NCBI GenBank assembly: GCA_900074885.1
Contig: FJUW01000094.1
Location: forward strand, 29,590-93,589
From: Rhynchosporium graminicola
Taxonomy: Eukaryota > Ascomycota > Leotiomycetes > Helotiales > Ploettnerulaceae
Direction: 5' to 3'
DNA: 64,000 bases
In this document: in pieces, positions 13,108 through 24,725 of the stretch
How positions within the stretch are numbered: position 1 is the first letter of the stretch
Layout of the letters: the number at the start of each line of letters is the position of its first letter
Notes under the pieces: generated by a model
What the model was told of the DNA's origin: nothing
Databases searched by the model: none
The model's input: only the letters and a program-made list of their open reading frames with translations
Program-made: the position numbers and the translations under genes

Positions 13108-13329
13108 AACCTGATAGTAGATAATAGATAAAAGTATACGATACCGCTCTTCTATAAAGAGTATATAGCCTTTAAAATTTAAGGCTTTAGAAGGCCCTTT
13201 TGACATATAAGAAACTTCTGAGATATCTACTAAATATCTGAGGTTTTAGATAAGTATAGTCTCAGAAACCTCCAGATAGCTATAGTAAGCTAGTAATAAG
13301 TTTAATATCTTCTTAAGACGCTCTATTAA

Positions 13330-16050
13330 TTCTAGGGTTTTAAAGAATTAGAGTTACTAGAAGAGGAAGTATTATCAGATTCTAATTTAAAAGAAGAATT
13401 AGAAGTAAAATTATTATCTATAGTAGAGATATCTAAGCTTTCTATAAACTTAATAATTAAATTAGATATATCTTTATTAGACTTCACCTTTAGATAGAGA
13501 ATAAGGTTTAAAAGTAAGAATTCTATAAAGAGAGAGCTCTAGATAATAGTAATCATTTCTTTACTCTTATTACTACTAAGAGTAAAGAGACTTTTATAAA
13601 TATCGATCTTCGTATCTATATAATATAGCTATAGAAGCTCTAAAAGTAACCTCAGCTCCTTATCGTTTAGACTCTTAGTATCTCTTATAAATATATAGAC
13701 TTTACGCTATATATCTTTAACTCCGAAATCAAAGATAATAAACTTAGTAAGCTAATATTATATACTATCTACTATACTATAGCTAGCCCCGATATACTTA
13801 TAAGAGGCTAGTAGAATAGTTTTTAACTTTAGATATCATCTTAAAGTAAGAGATATAATAACTAAGTTAGAACCTTAGTTAACAGAATATATTCTAACTT
13901 TTAATTCTATAATTATAATCTTACTCTTTTTGATTACTTTTATTTAGCGTAACTTAAGTAAGCTTGAGATTTCTAGTTATAGCTATAGATAAAGCTTATA
14001 TAGATCTAGTACTAAGAATTATAATAAAGTTATTTCTATAAGTCGAAGACTTTAGATTCACTTTCTTCTAATTATAATATATCGATAGCTTACGAAATTA
14101 CTTTAATATCTCTAGCGTTATCTGAAATAATTTTAGCAGGTTTATTATAATATTAATTCTAATAGCTAAGTCTTTGAAATTAATAAGTCCTAGCTTTTCT
14201 TATCTTATTATTTCTCTTAGTTCTCTGCCTTTCTTTCTATCCTCTCTTATTATAGACCTTAATCGAGATCCTTAGGTTATTACCTCTAGTTCTTCTACTA
14301 CTTCCTACTTCTAAGGAATATTAATCCTTATATACTTCTTATAATAAGTCTTATATATTACTCTAGTATAAATACTTTTATCTTCCTTCTCTCTTTCTGC
14401 TTTATTTCCTAATATTTCTATAAATTTAGCTTAGTACTATAAGTTATCTAAAAGTATAATTATAGCTATCGCTTTTCTAGCTTTATTACTTAACTTTACT
14501 AATCTTACTTAGATAAATTAATTAAATAAAGTTATTTCTATAAAGCTTAGTATACTAGCTTTATCTAAGCTAGAAGATAATATTATAGATATTAATAGTA
14601 ATACTTTAGAGGTACTAAAAGGAATCCTATTATCTATAGCTCTAGGTCCTTTGATACTATAAAAGTCTCCCTAAAGCTAAGTATATAATACTTAGATAAT
14701 AGTTTCTAAGAATATAATTTATTTAAAATAAGTACGCTCTTAAAAGGATAAAGTAATATTTAGATAAGCTAGCTTAAAGTAATTATAATATCTATAGCTA
14801 ATATAAAGGATACTATTCCTCTTAGAGTTATACGCTAAAGTTCTATTAATATATAGATTCAGACTTTCATATACTAATCTTAAAGGAAGTATATTAGTAA
14901 AAGTATTAATATTAGTTTATATCCTATTCCTAAGGTATAATTACTATCTGTCTCTTATATTAAAGTTACTCGAATAATAAGATAGCTAATACTATTATTA
15001 TTAGTATCTACTTCTACTTCTAGCTACTTATATTATTTAAGTATTTAAAGTTAAAGGGATAGTAAGCTATAAAATAAGCTATAATTAGGGTAGATAAGTA
15101 GATAAGGCACTCGAGGGATTCTGCCTAGATTAATAGAAGCTCGAAGGATTTTAAAGTAGGCCCGAAGAATTATTTTACTAGCTCGAGGCACTAACATTAA
15201 GCTGCACCCGGTAGATAAGCGTATTCTAAGCGTAAGTAGCTAATATAATATATAAGTATTCTTATAGCTTATACGATACACTCTTCTAGTCTATTAAAGT
15301 ATTTTCTCTTCTTTACTTCTTCTTCTACTTTCTCTTATATCTTAATTAACTACTATAATAAATAAAGCACTTTATATATTCTCTATAATTATAGAATATA
15401 TAGAATATATAGAATATATAGAATATATAGAATATTATTATTTAAAGTATACACTTAGCTTATTATCTTTAACCCTACAGATAAAAGCCTAGATAAGAGA
15501 GGTAAGGATATACTTATTAGATATCTTCTTAGGTAGTAAAGGTTCTCTATGATACTTCTTAATATCTATAACTCCTATATATTTAAGGAGTATAATATTA
15601 TAATAGTAGTAAGAGATAAGATTTTCATATTCTTCTTAAATAAGATTTAATACCTTAGCTATAATATCTACCTCCTCTAAGTATAGTTTATTATCTAGAT
15701 ACTAAGTTTTAAGCTACTTAATAACTTCTTACTTCTCTTCTTCGCTCATATATATTCTATTTTATATAATCTCTTCTATCTTAGTATCTAAATCAAAACG
15801 CCTTAAAGTATCTCTACTAAGTAATATAGTAATTACTCTAAAGTAAATTAAAGCTACTAATATAAGACTTTCTATCTTAAGGTTATAATTAAGATAATCT
15901 AGCTATTATACTACTAGTATATCTCTATTATCGTAGAAATCCTTAGCTCTCTTAAATCGGAGTATCTTTATCCTAGATATCTTACTTATCTTAGTCTTCT
16001 TAACTTTCTCTCGAGCAGCTTTAATATATATCCTAGAATCTAGTTTCTAC
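13330..16050 (-). mobile_element. Remains of a gag-protease retroelement, RIP-degraded
   Basis: On the reverse strand, a gag-like helical region lies at about 16000-15480 (DYLNYNLKIESLILVALIYF and a charged EEEK stretch). A retropepsin-like region follows at about 13960-13600: GSNLVIISLTLR resembles the D(T/S)GSNLNVIS protease core, and KELRLLLELL with YIDTKID resembles the 'LLGLPWL...DARID' strand. An acidic, Ser-rich tail ends near 13330. Stops are TAA/TAG at Gln/Trp positions. No reverse transcriptase could be found, so the element is either gag-protease only or has lost pol. Flanks up to 17550 are AT-rich with no clear LTR pair. Confidence 0.55.
15391..15435 (+). repeat. Minisatellite, 5 perfect copies of ATAGAATAT
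   Basis: Five uninterrupted 9-bp units follow one another inside the RIP-degraded retroelement. The perfect repetition in otherwise heavily mutated DNA points to recent slippage. Confidence 0.93.
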
Positions 16051-17550
16051 TGAATTCTTTCCTTTAGTTACTCTATTATCTCTCTAAGCGAAGTTTACTT
16101 ATATATTATATAAGTTTAATTAAAAATAGAAACCTTAAAAGCTTATAGAGAGATTAGTATCTTAGCTACTTCTAGTATCTTTCTTCTTTCCTTTATAATC
16201 GTATTAGCTTTATTATCTAAGCTTAAGTTACCTTTATCGATTATAAGAAGTTTTAAGCTATATTTAGTAGCTTCTTTAGTGTTAATAGAGCAGATAGTTC
16301 CTAAGAAGTTATACTCTTCTTAATATTTTTCAGCTTATAATAATTAGTATTAGATATAGAGCTTATTATTATTAAATATTTAACTAATATAAAAGTTTAG
16401 AAACTTAATATAGACTCTAGATACTCTAATATATAAGATTATATAATTAGTAATTCCCCTGATACGTTATAGCTATTATATCTTAAGAGTTATAATATCT
16501 TTTAGCTAGAAAGTTAATATATAAAGTATATCTTAGCTACTAATATAATACTAGATTAGCTTAAGGAAAGCTATATAGAAGTTGTAAAGTAAGGTAAAGC
16601 TAGCTTCGAGATTACTCGAGCTAAGATAAGATAAGCCGGCTCCTCGATATTCGGGTTCTTAAGAATCTGAAATTTGAAGAACTTTTAAGTTAATCTTTTT
16701 AATTCTTCGTAGAAGCTTATATATAAGAGCTATAAGATAGTATAAGGATTTACTAAATCTATTACTTCTGATTCTGATATTTAATAGCTAAGGTATATCT
16801 TAGGCGATTATATAAGTATATTATTTATTAACTCTTAGAAGAAAGAATTAATATTATTAGATTCTTTATTACTAGAGTACTAAGTATCATCAATAGGTAG
16901 TAATAATTATAGCTAGTTATAGTAGTATTATTCAGTTTCTAGCGTTTATATTATATATAGTTAGCTTGAAGCTAAGTTAGTAGTAATATTCTTATTTCGA
17001 GGTAAGCTCGAAGGAAAGATAGCAGAGCCGGTTTAGATTACTCGAGGATCTCGAGAGTATAAACTAGGATATAAGGCTTTAAGATACTTAGTACTTTAAA
17101 CATAACTTCCGCGCTAAGATATAAATAGATTCTTCTTAAGGAAGCTATAAGTAGTAGATCTAGATACTTCTTTCTACTAATTCTGAGGCCTAGAGAAATC
17201 CTAAAATATATAGAAGTATTTAGTATAAATAGCTATATATAATCTATAGGGTATATATCCTTATGATCTAAAGCCTTCTGATATCTTAGGATTCGCTATA
17301 GATATTCCGTCGATATTTAGAGTTTATAGAGAGCTTATAATTGAAAATCTAAAGCGATCTTAATACCTAAGCGCTATATAATAGTAGATCTCCGATAGTA
17401 CTATTACTAAGTTTTACTAGTTTCTTTTAGAGAAGAAATTAAAGTATAAAAGAATTACTAATAGAGAGAGATATAGCTTAATCTCTCCCTGCGGTAGTCA
17501 CTAGAAAAGGTACTAGAATAGAACCTCTTAAGAAGCGTTATTATATTCTA
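16051..17550. other. RIP-degraded repeat DNA, no gene recognised
   Basis: The stretch is AT-rich and full of stops in every frame. It probably belongs to the 5' part (leader or LTR) of the minus-strand gag-protease element, but I could not define a terminal repeat. Confidence 0.4.
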
Positions 17551-17631
17551 TTGAAAGTTTAGAAACCTCCAGAGTAATCTATGGAAGTAAAGGTCTGTGC
17601 GCTACTAGCTAGGGGAGGTCCAGTGACATCA
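17551..17631 (+). repeat. Left copy of the 82-bp inverted repeat bounding the gene island
   Basis: It runs from TTGAAAGTTTAGAAACCTCC to CCAGTGACATCA and matches the reverse complement of 36314-36395 with mostly transition differences. It sits exactly at the change from AT-rich RIP DNA to ordinary host DNA. The 72-codon forward frame that overlaps it (17581-17799) has no protein-like character. Confidence 0.88.
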
Positions 17632-18579
17632 CAGCGAGTACAAAGACTACTAGGTATGTGCAACTCTGATGGCGGCACAGCGGATAGTGAAATTCATTCG
17701 ATTTCCTCGCAGACCACAATGACTATGCCTTGCATTTCGCTATTGACGGAAGGATCTGCCATTCGTAACACAGTCCCGAATCACAATCTTCCAGCATAAC
17801 GTATATCGTCAAGTCACTTAAGTATAATTATTTGGTATGTTGAACATTGAGGTTACTCAAATTTGTCTCCGGCGAAGGGGAAACTGATAGTCACACTTCA
17901 ACATCTTTCGTCGAATCTCAAGTCACCCAAATCACAGGACATTATTGAAGGGTTATCTTTAAAAGTCACGGAATTACTTGGTAACATTACTTAGGTAATA
18001 ACCTGACGATTAACTGCAGAACGTAATTTTAATCCTACCTAGCCTTCCACGCTATGCTCACCTTTCCGATGTTTACTTGGCTGAGTCTTGCAATGAATTC
18101 AGCCAATGAAGAGGCGGTATGTGCCCAAGCGAATCCCAGATCTTGCCGCATGTTGTGAAATTGACCCAGATACTTTATACCAACGATGGACGTCAAAATA
18201 TCAAACGAATTGTTTCAACTTTTATTATTTCAGCACTGTGATTAATGCTCCATGCAAAGGCGACTCCTTCAGGTATCGACAGCAGAAGCTTTGATGTCCA
18301 TTGAAGGTGGTTTTTTATTAAGTCGCACGAACGTGGGTGGACCAATAGACAATAGTTTTCCCGAGGGGAAAGCATGCGTGATGCTCAACAGTCTTTGTTA
18401 TTGAAGACTCGATATCACCGGAAGCGGATGTGACGTTTGTTCACATCACAGGATACCGAGGACAAAGAAGAAGCCCAAGATCCTCGAAAAATCCGTCAAG
18501 CTTCAGATTCTCCCTCAAACCCCAGATTTGAACATTTTCAACCACAATACCCAGTCTATATCAGCTTTTCCGTTCAAAG
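17632..18579. other. Intergenic leader of the first island gene
   Basis: The base composition is ordinary and no coding frame convinces. It presumably holds the promoter and 5' UTR of the gene starting at 18580. I recognise no specific element. Short frames at 18106-18294 and 18437-18697 are either chance or 5'-UTR frames; the second overlaps the true frame out of phase. Confidence 0.5.
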
Positions 18580-21500
18580 ATGTGTCCGCCTCGTAATCCA
18601 TTCGTACCTGAAGGTCGAAGACAGGGAGAAGCAGGGCCGTCTTCAGGAGCTCTTATTACCGGCAAAAGACGTGCAGAAACAATCTACACACCAGTGAGGA
18701 GAGGATGGCAGAATACTTCAAGGCCTGATCCTCCAAGTTCTATATCCAGAGTGCTAGAAGTCAGTAACGGCCAAAACAATTCTTTACCTGAACAAGAAGA
18801 ACAACCAGACTTTTCGGCATTTGGCTTCCCATCGTCGCAATCAAGGTCACCACGAGTACACAGTATGGTCAGCGAGATCAGTCCTTTTCAGTCAGTAGCG
18901 AATCTCAGTCTTAAATCCTTCGATTATGATTGGTCTTCCTCTGTTGCCTCCTCAGATGTTGGCATTGAAGAAAGGCATGATGATCACAGCTCCCAGGAGA
19001 TCGATATTTCTTCTACCTATGAGTATATCACAATTGCATTAGAAGCCAGTCATTCCAAAATACAACACAGGCTTGAAAGTGTGCCAATGATTTCTGCAAC
19101 TGAGACAATACATCAACATCTGGAACTCGCGACACCTCCAAACTCTCCCTCTCTTGCGTTGCAGTCGCCGCGAAGCCCGGACACGCAGGTATTCCTGAGA
19201 AATTTACAGGATCAAACATTGCAGGATCTTATTCAATCTGACAAGCAACTACATGAACATGTAAAGGAGATGTAAGATAATTTTGTTAAGGCTGTACATG
19301 TTCTATCTAAAGAAGCGGTAAATGTCACTATCAACAGCTGCTAACTTGATCTAGTACTTCCATTAGAGAGTGGTGGACTGCCAACAAGATCATATGGCGA
19401 CAACAGAAAGCAAAATTGGATGATATCCAAAGTTCTATTGACGTCCTAGAAGATAGACAGTTTAAATTGACTTTGTTTCAGTCCACGAGAAATGATATCG
19501 CTTCGAATGATAACACTTTCGCTTATTTGCCGCAGATAGAAGAGCAAATAAAGGCCAAAAATCCATTGTTAGCCTGGTTTCGAGCCAATGATTTGCAAAT
19601 GAAGCAGGTTTATGCCCAATATAAAGCATTAACGACCCAAATCAACAATTTGTCACCAGCTAGCAAGTCACCCAAAGAACTTCCCATATATACTGTCCAA
19701 TCTCGGCCCGATCGGCGACTATCATTCGTATATAGCGACAGGACTCAAAAAGTGGAATCGCTCCCTTGGTACCAAGCAAGGAGACTTGTCAATTGGGCGG
19801 TACCTGCGAAGAGAGATAACGCTGTTCATCTTCAAAAAATGGTTGTATTTGCCGATGAAGTCAGAGCGGAGATGAACAGGCTCGTGAAGCGAATAGAAAA
19901 ACTTGAACTCAAAATGCGTCAACAAGATCGAGAAAACAACAAACGCAATAAGCAAGCGGAAGAACGGGTTTATAACCTGGATATTCTAATAGATTCGGGA
20001 TCAAGAGATATCTCCTCGACAGATCGTGACGCCGTATTGAACAAAAGACAGAACGAGCTACTTCGCGAAATGGCTGAACTTCAGGATAACCGGGCGAAGG
20101 GAAAAATTTTGCTGAAGAGAAAAGATACTGTAGCGTTTATGAAGGATTTGATGGAAATTGAGGCTGAAAGAGCTTCTACCGTCGGACATATTTTATCCTG
20201 TGAGTTTCTATCATTGATACTTTCTCCATTTTTCTTTGGCCACTCTTATAGGAGTGCAAGTATCTTTTGTCTCAGCCTAAGATCTCTAGCTAATCACGTG
20301 TCTCGCATAGATATAATTCGCAGAGAGACAGAGACACAAGGGAAAGGTGCTTCTGAATTAGATAACATGAATCTTGTGAATGATATGTATGCAATCTGCT
20401 GGTTACATAGCCAGGTGAGACTTTTCACACACAGTCGGCTCGCCGTAATTACGGTGGCTTATTATCTCCGATTTTCATTGCAAAGCCTTCTCAAAATTCG
20501 GATATCGAGAAACCGATGCTAACACTGAGCAGAGGAGGATTCCTAGACATGAACTGCTATCATACTTGCAAGACGATACTAGATTCTTGGGTGAAAATCG
20601 GGTTGAAATACTCAACATCGCGAAAACGCTCTACACAAAGCAGTGAGTATTGGAGAGCCCGGTTTTCCAACTCGGAATCTCACAAGCTATTCTTGAAATA
20701 TATCTTATCCTTCTTTCAAGAATCTCTTGATATAGCAATACTGACCGTTACCTTAGTGGTAGTGCTCGACGTCAACTAGATCGTATAACCAACGCTGGTG
20801 GACTCGGCCCTGATTCGATTCGAAATATTCGCAGAATATACGAGGACGAGAACATCGATTATAACAACATGATGGAGGATATTCAATCCGTTCACCAAAA
20901 ACGAGACTTTGTAAAGGCTCCTCAGACTCGGAATGCTCCGATTCTGCCGAATGCTGATTACTTGATCCGCCCCAAGTTATCGTTGCTGGGAACGGGACTG
21001 TCTACGTCAGCTGCTACTGCAATTCTCGCTGAGGAATACTTGTTTGAACGCCAACCCCAGAAGCAAGATAAGTCAAGTAGATGGGACGGAATTGTGTGCA
21101 ATCACGATGTGCTTACAAGATTCTTTACATCGCCGGATATCTTCCCTATATTCAGAAACGAAAATTCATCATGGACCTTTGAAGGATTTGTTGCCGTTGT
21201 AAACTCCCTCGTCGCGACACCGTTCACCAGCGAAGTTCTTGGGGCGTTTCTACACTACTCCCATCGCTTCAGACAATTGTTCCGCATCACATACCTGACA
21301 AATCGCATCAAAATTTCACAGAGCAGAGTCACAGGCTGGGAAATTTGGTACGTATGTCTCTGTGTTAGAGATCTATGTGATCTCGGATAAGGAATAGTTT
21401 CCTTTGTTGATCGTGATGTAAATGTCGAGATGTTATTGTCTTATCATACTAAATTATTGATTAGTGAGGAGCTTCCTGTCGATGGTCCGATCAGAACTGT

Positions 21501-22406
21501 GCGTGCAGCTGAATCTCTCAAAAAGCCAACCGGTCTTGAGAATATCGAAGCTCTTCTGTTAGAGAATGTTGAGGAGTTCAGACGCGAGCCTCGAGAGGAG
21601 ATACCAGGAAATCTTTTCGACCGGATCAAAAGATGGCCACCTAAGAGGAAATTGAAATTCTTCCGGGCTGACAAGACGATCAAGGATGAGAAGTTTAGGC
21701 GCTACCTCATGTATTGGTCCATCACAGGAACTTATTTCGTCTACGAGAATCCGTATGTGACTCTCCAAAACTCTTTTCTTTGCAGATCTTTGGGCTGACG
21801 ATGCTGTATTCAGCTTTCAGGTCAATGACCAGAATTACCTGGAGCAAAGAATCATTCGAGTCGACAACGGATGTAAGTATCAGGGGAGCACTTTATTTCT
21901 TTTCAAACCTCCTTCTAAATAATTTGGCGCTTAAGTTTTATGAAAGCTTGCTAATTTGTGGTGACTTAGGGCCTGTAGCCTGGGACACAGAATACGAGAT
22001 TCCTTCGCCTCTACCAATCTTATCAATCATGACAAGCCAATTCAAAGATATCGAGAAGAATATCTACGACGCATACAGTACTAATGTTGAGACTTACAAC
22101 ATGATACAAGCTATGCAGACGGATATTGGCGCAGAGTTTCAATGGGTTTTGTATAATCAGATCTTTAATCAAGGGGCACCGACCGCGTTCTTAAGCCAGA
22201 GAGTATCGAGACAAACCTTCCACTTATTTCTGAGAAATTGCAGAGAGAAGAACATGATGTTCACGTAAGTTGAAAATTCCTACATGCTCGCTGTCCTTCC
22301 AACACAACTAGGCGTGCTTCTCTTGATCATGGCTGACAGATTTTGCACGAAGGATGCGCCGAAATGGTATGGTGCGGTCGTTGGAAAGGTGGTGGCCACA
22401 AAATAA
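18580..22406 (+). CDS. Nine-exon gene for a 1023-aa protein of unknown function
   Basis: My model joins 18580-19271, 19355-20199, 20290-20414, 20533-20642, 20757-21347, 21465-21752, 21814-21872, 21970-22264 and 22340-22406. All introns are GT-AG, 61-118 nt, and every junction keeps frame (total 3072 nt). Branch-point-like CTAAC or CTGAC motifs precede the acceptors at 19354, 20532 and 21813. The start is the first ATG after an in-frame TGA. The acceptors at 20289 and 22339 are the least certain. The first ~230 residues are Ser/Pro-rich and probably disordered. Residues ~385-480 are a charged Lys/Glu/Arg-rich coiled coil. The rest is mixed helical with aromatic patches (e.g. WPVAWDTEYEIPSP) and no signal peptide or membrane span. 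I recognise no family; it may be a lineage-specific fungal protein with a cytosolic or cytoskeletal role. Confidence 0.75.
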
Positions 22407-23323
22407 TCGATGAAAGCCATATAAACACAGAATATCTTGGTTTCAAGTAGATATAGGGAAGTTCAGGATATGCCAAACACAGATTCTTGAAAACGTGAAT
22501 CAAGTAGGTGGTCATGGAAACGCTCATAGCAAGGGTTCTCCGACCACTAAAGTGCCTCATTTGTTGTTTCATTGCTCCTCTGACGCTGTGCAAATGCTTG
22601 CTGTTCCCCAGTCTTAAACAAAGTCCCAGACGAGGTCATCGATGAACTTGATACAAGGCAATCGTTCAAAGCCAGGCTGAGAATTTCGTTTGGTTTCTGG
22701 CGAAGTGCTTCGGCCTCGAACTTAACTCAACATCTCAAATCGAAAAGCTATCAACTAATTTACAGCTATAACCTCATTTCTACACAACATAGTTGCACAT
22801 TCTCATGACTCGAAGAATGAGTTGCGTTTTTGCACTATATATGAATAACTCTCGTTCGCCGAAGATAATTTTGCTCAGTACCCTAAGCAAAAGTCAATGA
22901 ATATTATCAAGGCTTTCAAATTTCAACTTTGCGATTTTTGGGCAATTGGCATGTAATAATTTAGAGAAATGAGTCAGGCAAACAGGTGTCGCTTTGCCGG
23001 GACTATTTCCCGCAACCTCGTAGTACAGCTATATTATAGCAATTTCTGAGCAATTGCGATATACTTATTTGACAACATTGCGAAGTTAAACAGGCGTCGC
23101 TTTGGACACAGAAAATTTTCTAGGGCTCGTAGTAAGAGATTTTGTATTAGAAGGGATCTTACAAGATAGACTGTCAAATTAATGAGAACTGTAATGTGAA
23201 GACCATCAAAAGTCGCATGTAAAGACTGTATATTCGTCCGTTAAAATATCACAATATATAACCGTCTAATGCCCTCAGTCCTTTTGCAAAATTAAATCAC
23301 CACCCAGGTCACCCTCAGATGCT
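22407..23323. other. Convergent intergenic region
   Basis: This is the 3' side of both the 1023-aa gene and the reverse-strand secreted-protein gene. No gene is supported. A short motif ACAGGYGTCGCTTT occurs twice (near 22984 and 23091), both copies in the same orientation. The reverse-strand frame at 22327-22593 lacks protein-like composition and partly overlaps the last exon of the upstream gene. Confidence 0.5.
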
Positions 23324-23702
23324 TTACTTCGCTGCTGGCTTCTTCGCAGCTGCAGCCTTTGCTGCTCCTCCACCGAAAAGCGCAGCAAGGCCTCCAGCTC
23401 CACCAGCTCCACCACCAGCTCCACCAGCTCCTGGAAGTCCTGGGATGGCTCCAGCTCCACCAGCTCCACCTGCTCCTGGAAGTCCTGGAATGGCTCCAGC
23501 TCCAGCAGCTCCACCAGCAGCAGCTCCAGCTGGCTTGTGGTGACGTGCTACCAAAGCAACATCCGATTGAGCATCAACCTGAACGACCCGTTAGCCTCGA
23601 ACTTATAAACTTCAGGGTAGAACATACAGGAGCAGCTTGAGCGATTGGCATAGAGGCACTCAAGGCCAAGACTAGGAACTGTGTGATTGCTGAGAATTGC
23701 AT
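23324..23702 (-). CDS. Small secreted Gly/Ala/Pro-rich repeat protein, 109 aa
   Basis: There are two exons on the reverse strand: 23702-23628 (25 codons) and 23578-23324, joined across a 49-nt GTATGT...CAG intron in phase 0. Exon 1 is almost exactly a secretion signal (MQFSAITQFLVLALSASMPI, then AQA), with likely cleavage after AQA or AQAAP. The mature ~85 residues start with a short acidic stretch and ALVARHHKPA. They then become very Gly/Ala-rich, with two copies of GAGAIPGLPGAGGAGG and a Lys/Ala tail ending KKPAAK. There is no Cys and no Tyr. It resembles no effector or hydrophobin I know; it could be a structural wall or matrix protein, or a processed precursor. Proximity to two UstYa-type genes makes the precursor idea worth testing, but Lys-Arg (Kex2) sites flanking each repeat are absent. 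Forward-strand frames here are shadows of the repeat. Confidence 0.85.
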
Positions 23703-24725
23703 GTTGACGGTTGCGTGTTGTGAAGTTCGATTTTATTATGAGTTTCGAAAGATTAATGTAACTGACCAGCAGATGAATTAAAAAGTCAGAAAGTTGAGTG
23801 ACTGGTAGCTTCGGAATGGATAGAGTGGATGAGGTGTGAGAAGATAATGAGAGGATCAACGGGAGCTGCGGTTTACTTATACAATCCGTCGCCCACTTGA
23901 GCGTAGTCACAAACGCCACATCCCAGATAGAAACTGGCATGGGTACAAAACTTCGGTCAACGATCTCAATGGTAAGCCAAGCTTCATACAAGTGCTTGGT
24001 CATTCGATTTTGATGCGAACGTGAATTGTCTAATATTTGCATCGGTTTCATCCCATCACGGGATCTTCTCGGATGCTTGATTCCTTCCACCGGATTTCTT
24101 CGATTGCTTTTACTTACTAGCAGCCGCAGCTTCGTCCTAAGATCGAACAGAAGTGACACAAATTGAAAAGAATTCAATTTTGTTTGGCGCTATAACAAAA
24201 TGCACCAGCGTTCCATATTTTTGCGAGTTGTTGTTTTTCCCAACGAGATTGCCGTCAATTTCGCTTAGCCCCTTCGCTTATGTAAACAAAACCTTGCGCT
24301 GAAACGAAACAGTCGCAGGAACACCGAGCGCACCACAAGAAATTTGCCGCTCGAGCCTAATCATCCGCTGCCTCCAAGCGGCTTGTCAGAGTACGGAAAG
24401 TTAGACCGGGTTCCATTTGGGCCCAAATAAACCTTGGCGATTCATGCTCGACACAATGGGAAAATCTTCCGAAGCTGGAGCCGATTTACGAATCTTGGCC
24501 TCCAACAATGCGTTTCTGACACAGACTACGGCATGGCTTCGAAGTTTCAAACTTGAATGCAACATCTCCGGATATTGTTCATCTTATCGCGACGAAAATT
24601 CGCGATTATAAACATATGACTGAGCCAGATATCACCACGTCGCCACCAAGACGCACAGAAACCACACAGTTGCACTTGTCGAACTTGACTGAAGAGATTG
24701 ACTATTGATACGCGAAAATAATACT
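23703..24725. other. Divergent promoter region between the secreted-protein gene and ustYa-like gene A
   Basis: About 1 kb separates the two divergent starts, which could allow shared regulation. A TATAAG motif on the reverse strand near 23876-23884 lies about 175 bp upstream of the secreted-protein ATG. The frame at 23548-24177 (-) is a shadow without codon-level support; so is the 64-codon frame at 24417-24611 (+). Confidence 0.5.

Noticed and set aside
7610..17550. Starship-type captain (DUF3435) or Crypton tyrosine recombinase
   Set aside because: I looked for the R...HxxR...Y pattern and typical DUF3435 segments in the long RIP-broken frames and found none.
17581..17799. 72-codon forward frame at the left island edge
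   Set aside because: It overlaps the 82-bp repeat, has no protein-like features, and lies across the repeat/host boundary.
18580..22406. Frameshifts (pseudogene) in the 1023-aa gene
   Set aside because: Apparent phase breaks after exons 3 and 6 disappear if the acceptors at 20532 and 21813, each preceded by a good branch motif, are used; the whole model is then in frame.
22331..22450. Alternative last exon of the 1023-aa gene containing EGCAEMVWCGRW
   Set aside because: It looks protein-like but needs a read-through TGA and the wrong phase; the phase-correct acceptor at 22339 gives a different short ending. Only transcripts can settle it.
23319..23640. Proline-rich and leucine-rich forward-strand frames
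   Set aside because: They are shadows of the Gly/Ala repeat on the reverse strand; only the reverse strand gives a signal peptide and a proper intron.
23324..23702. Classic dikaritin precursor (KR-flanked, Tyr-containing core repeats)
   Set aside because: There are no KR sites between repeats and no Tyr, so it cannot be called a ustiloxin-type precursor on sequence alone.
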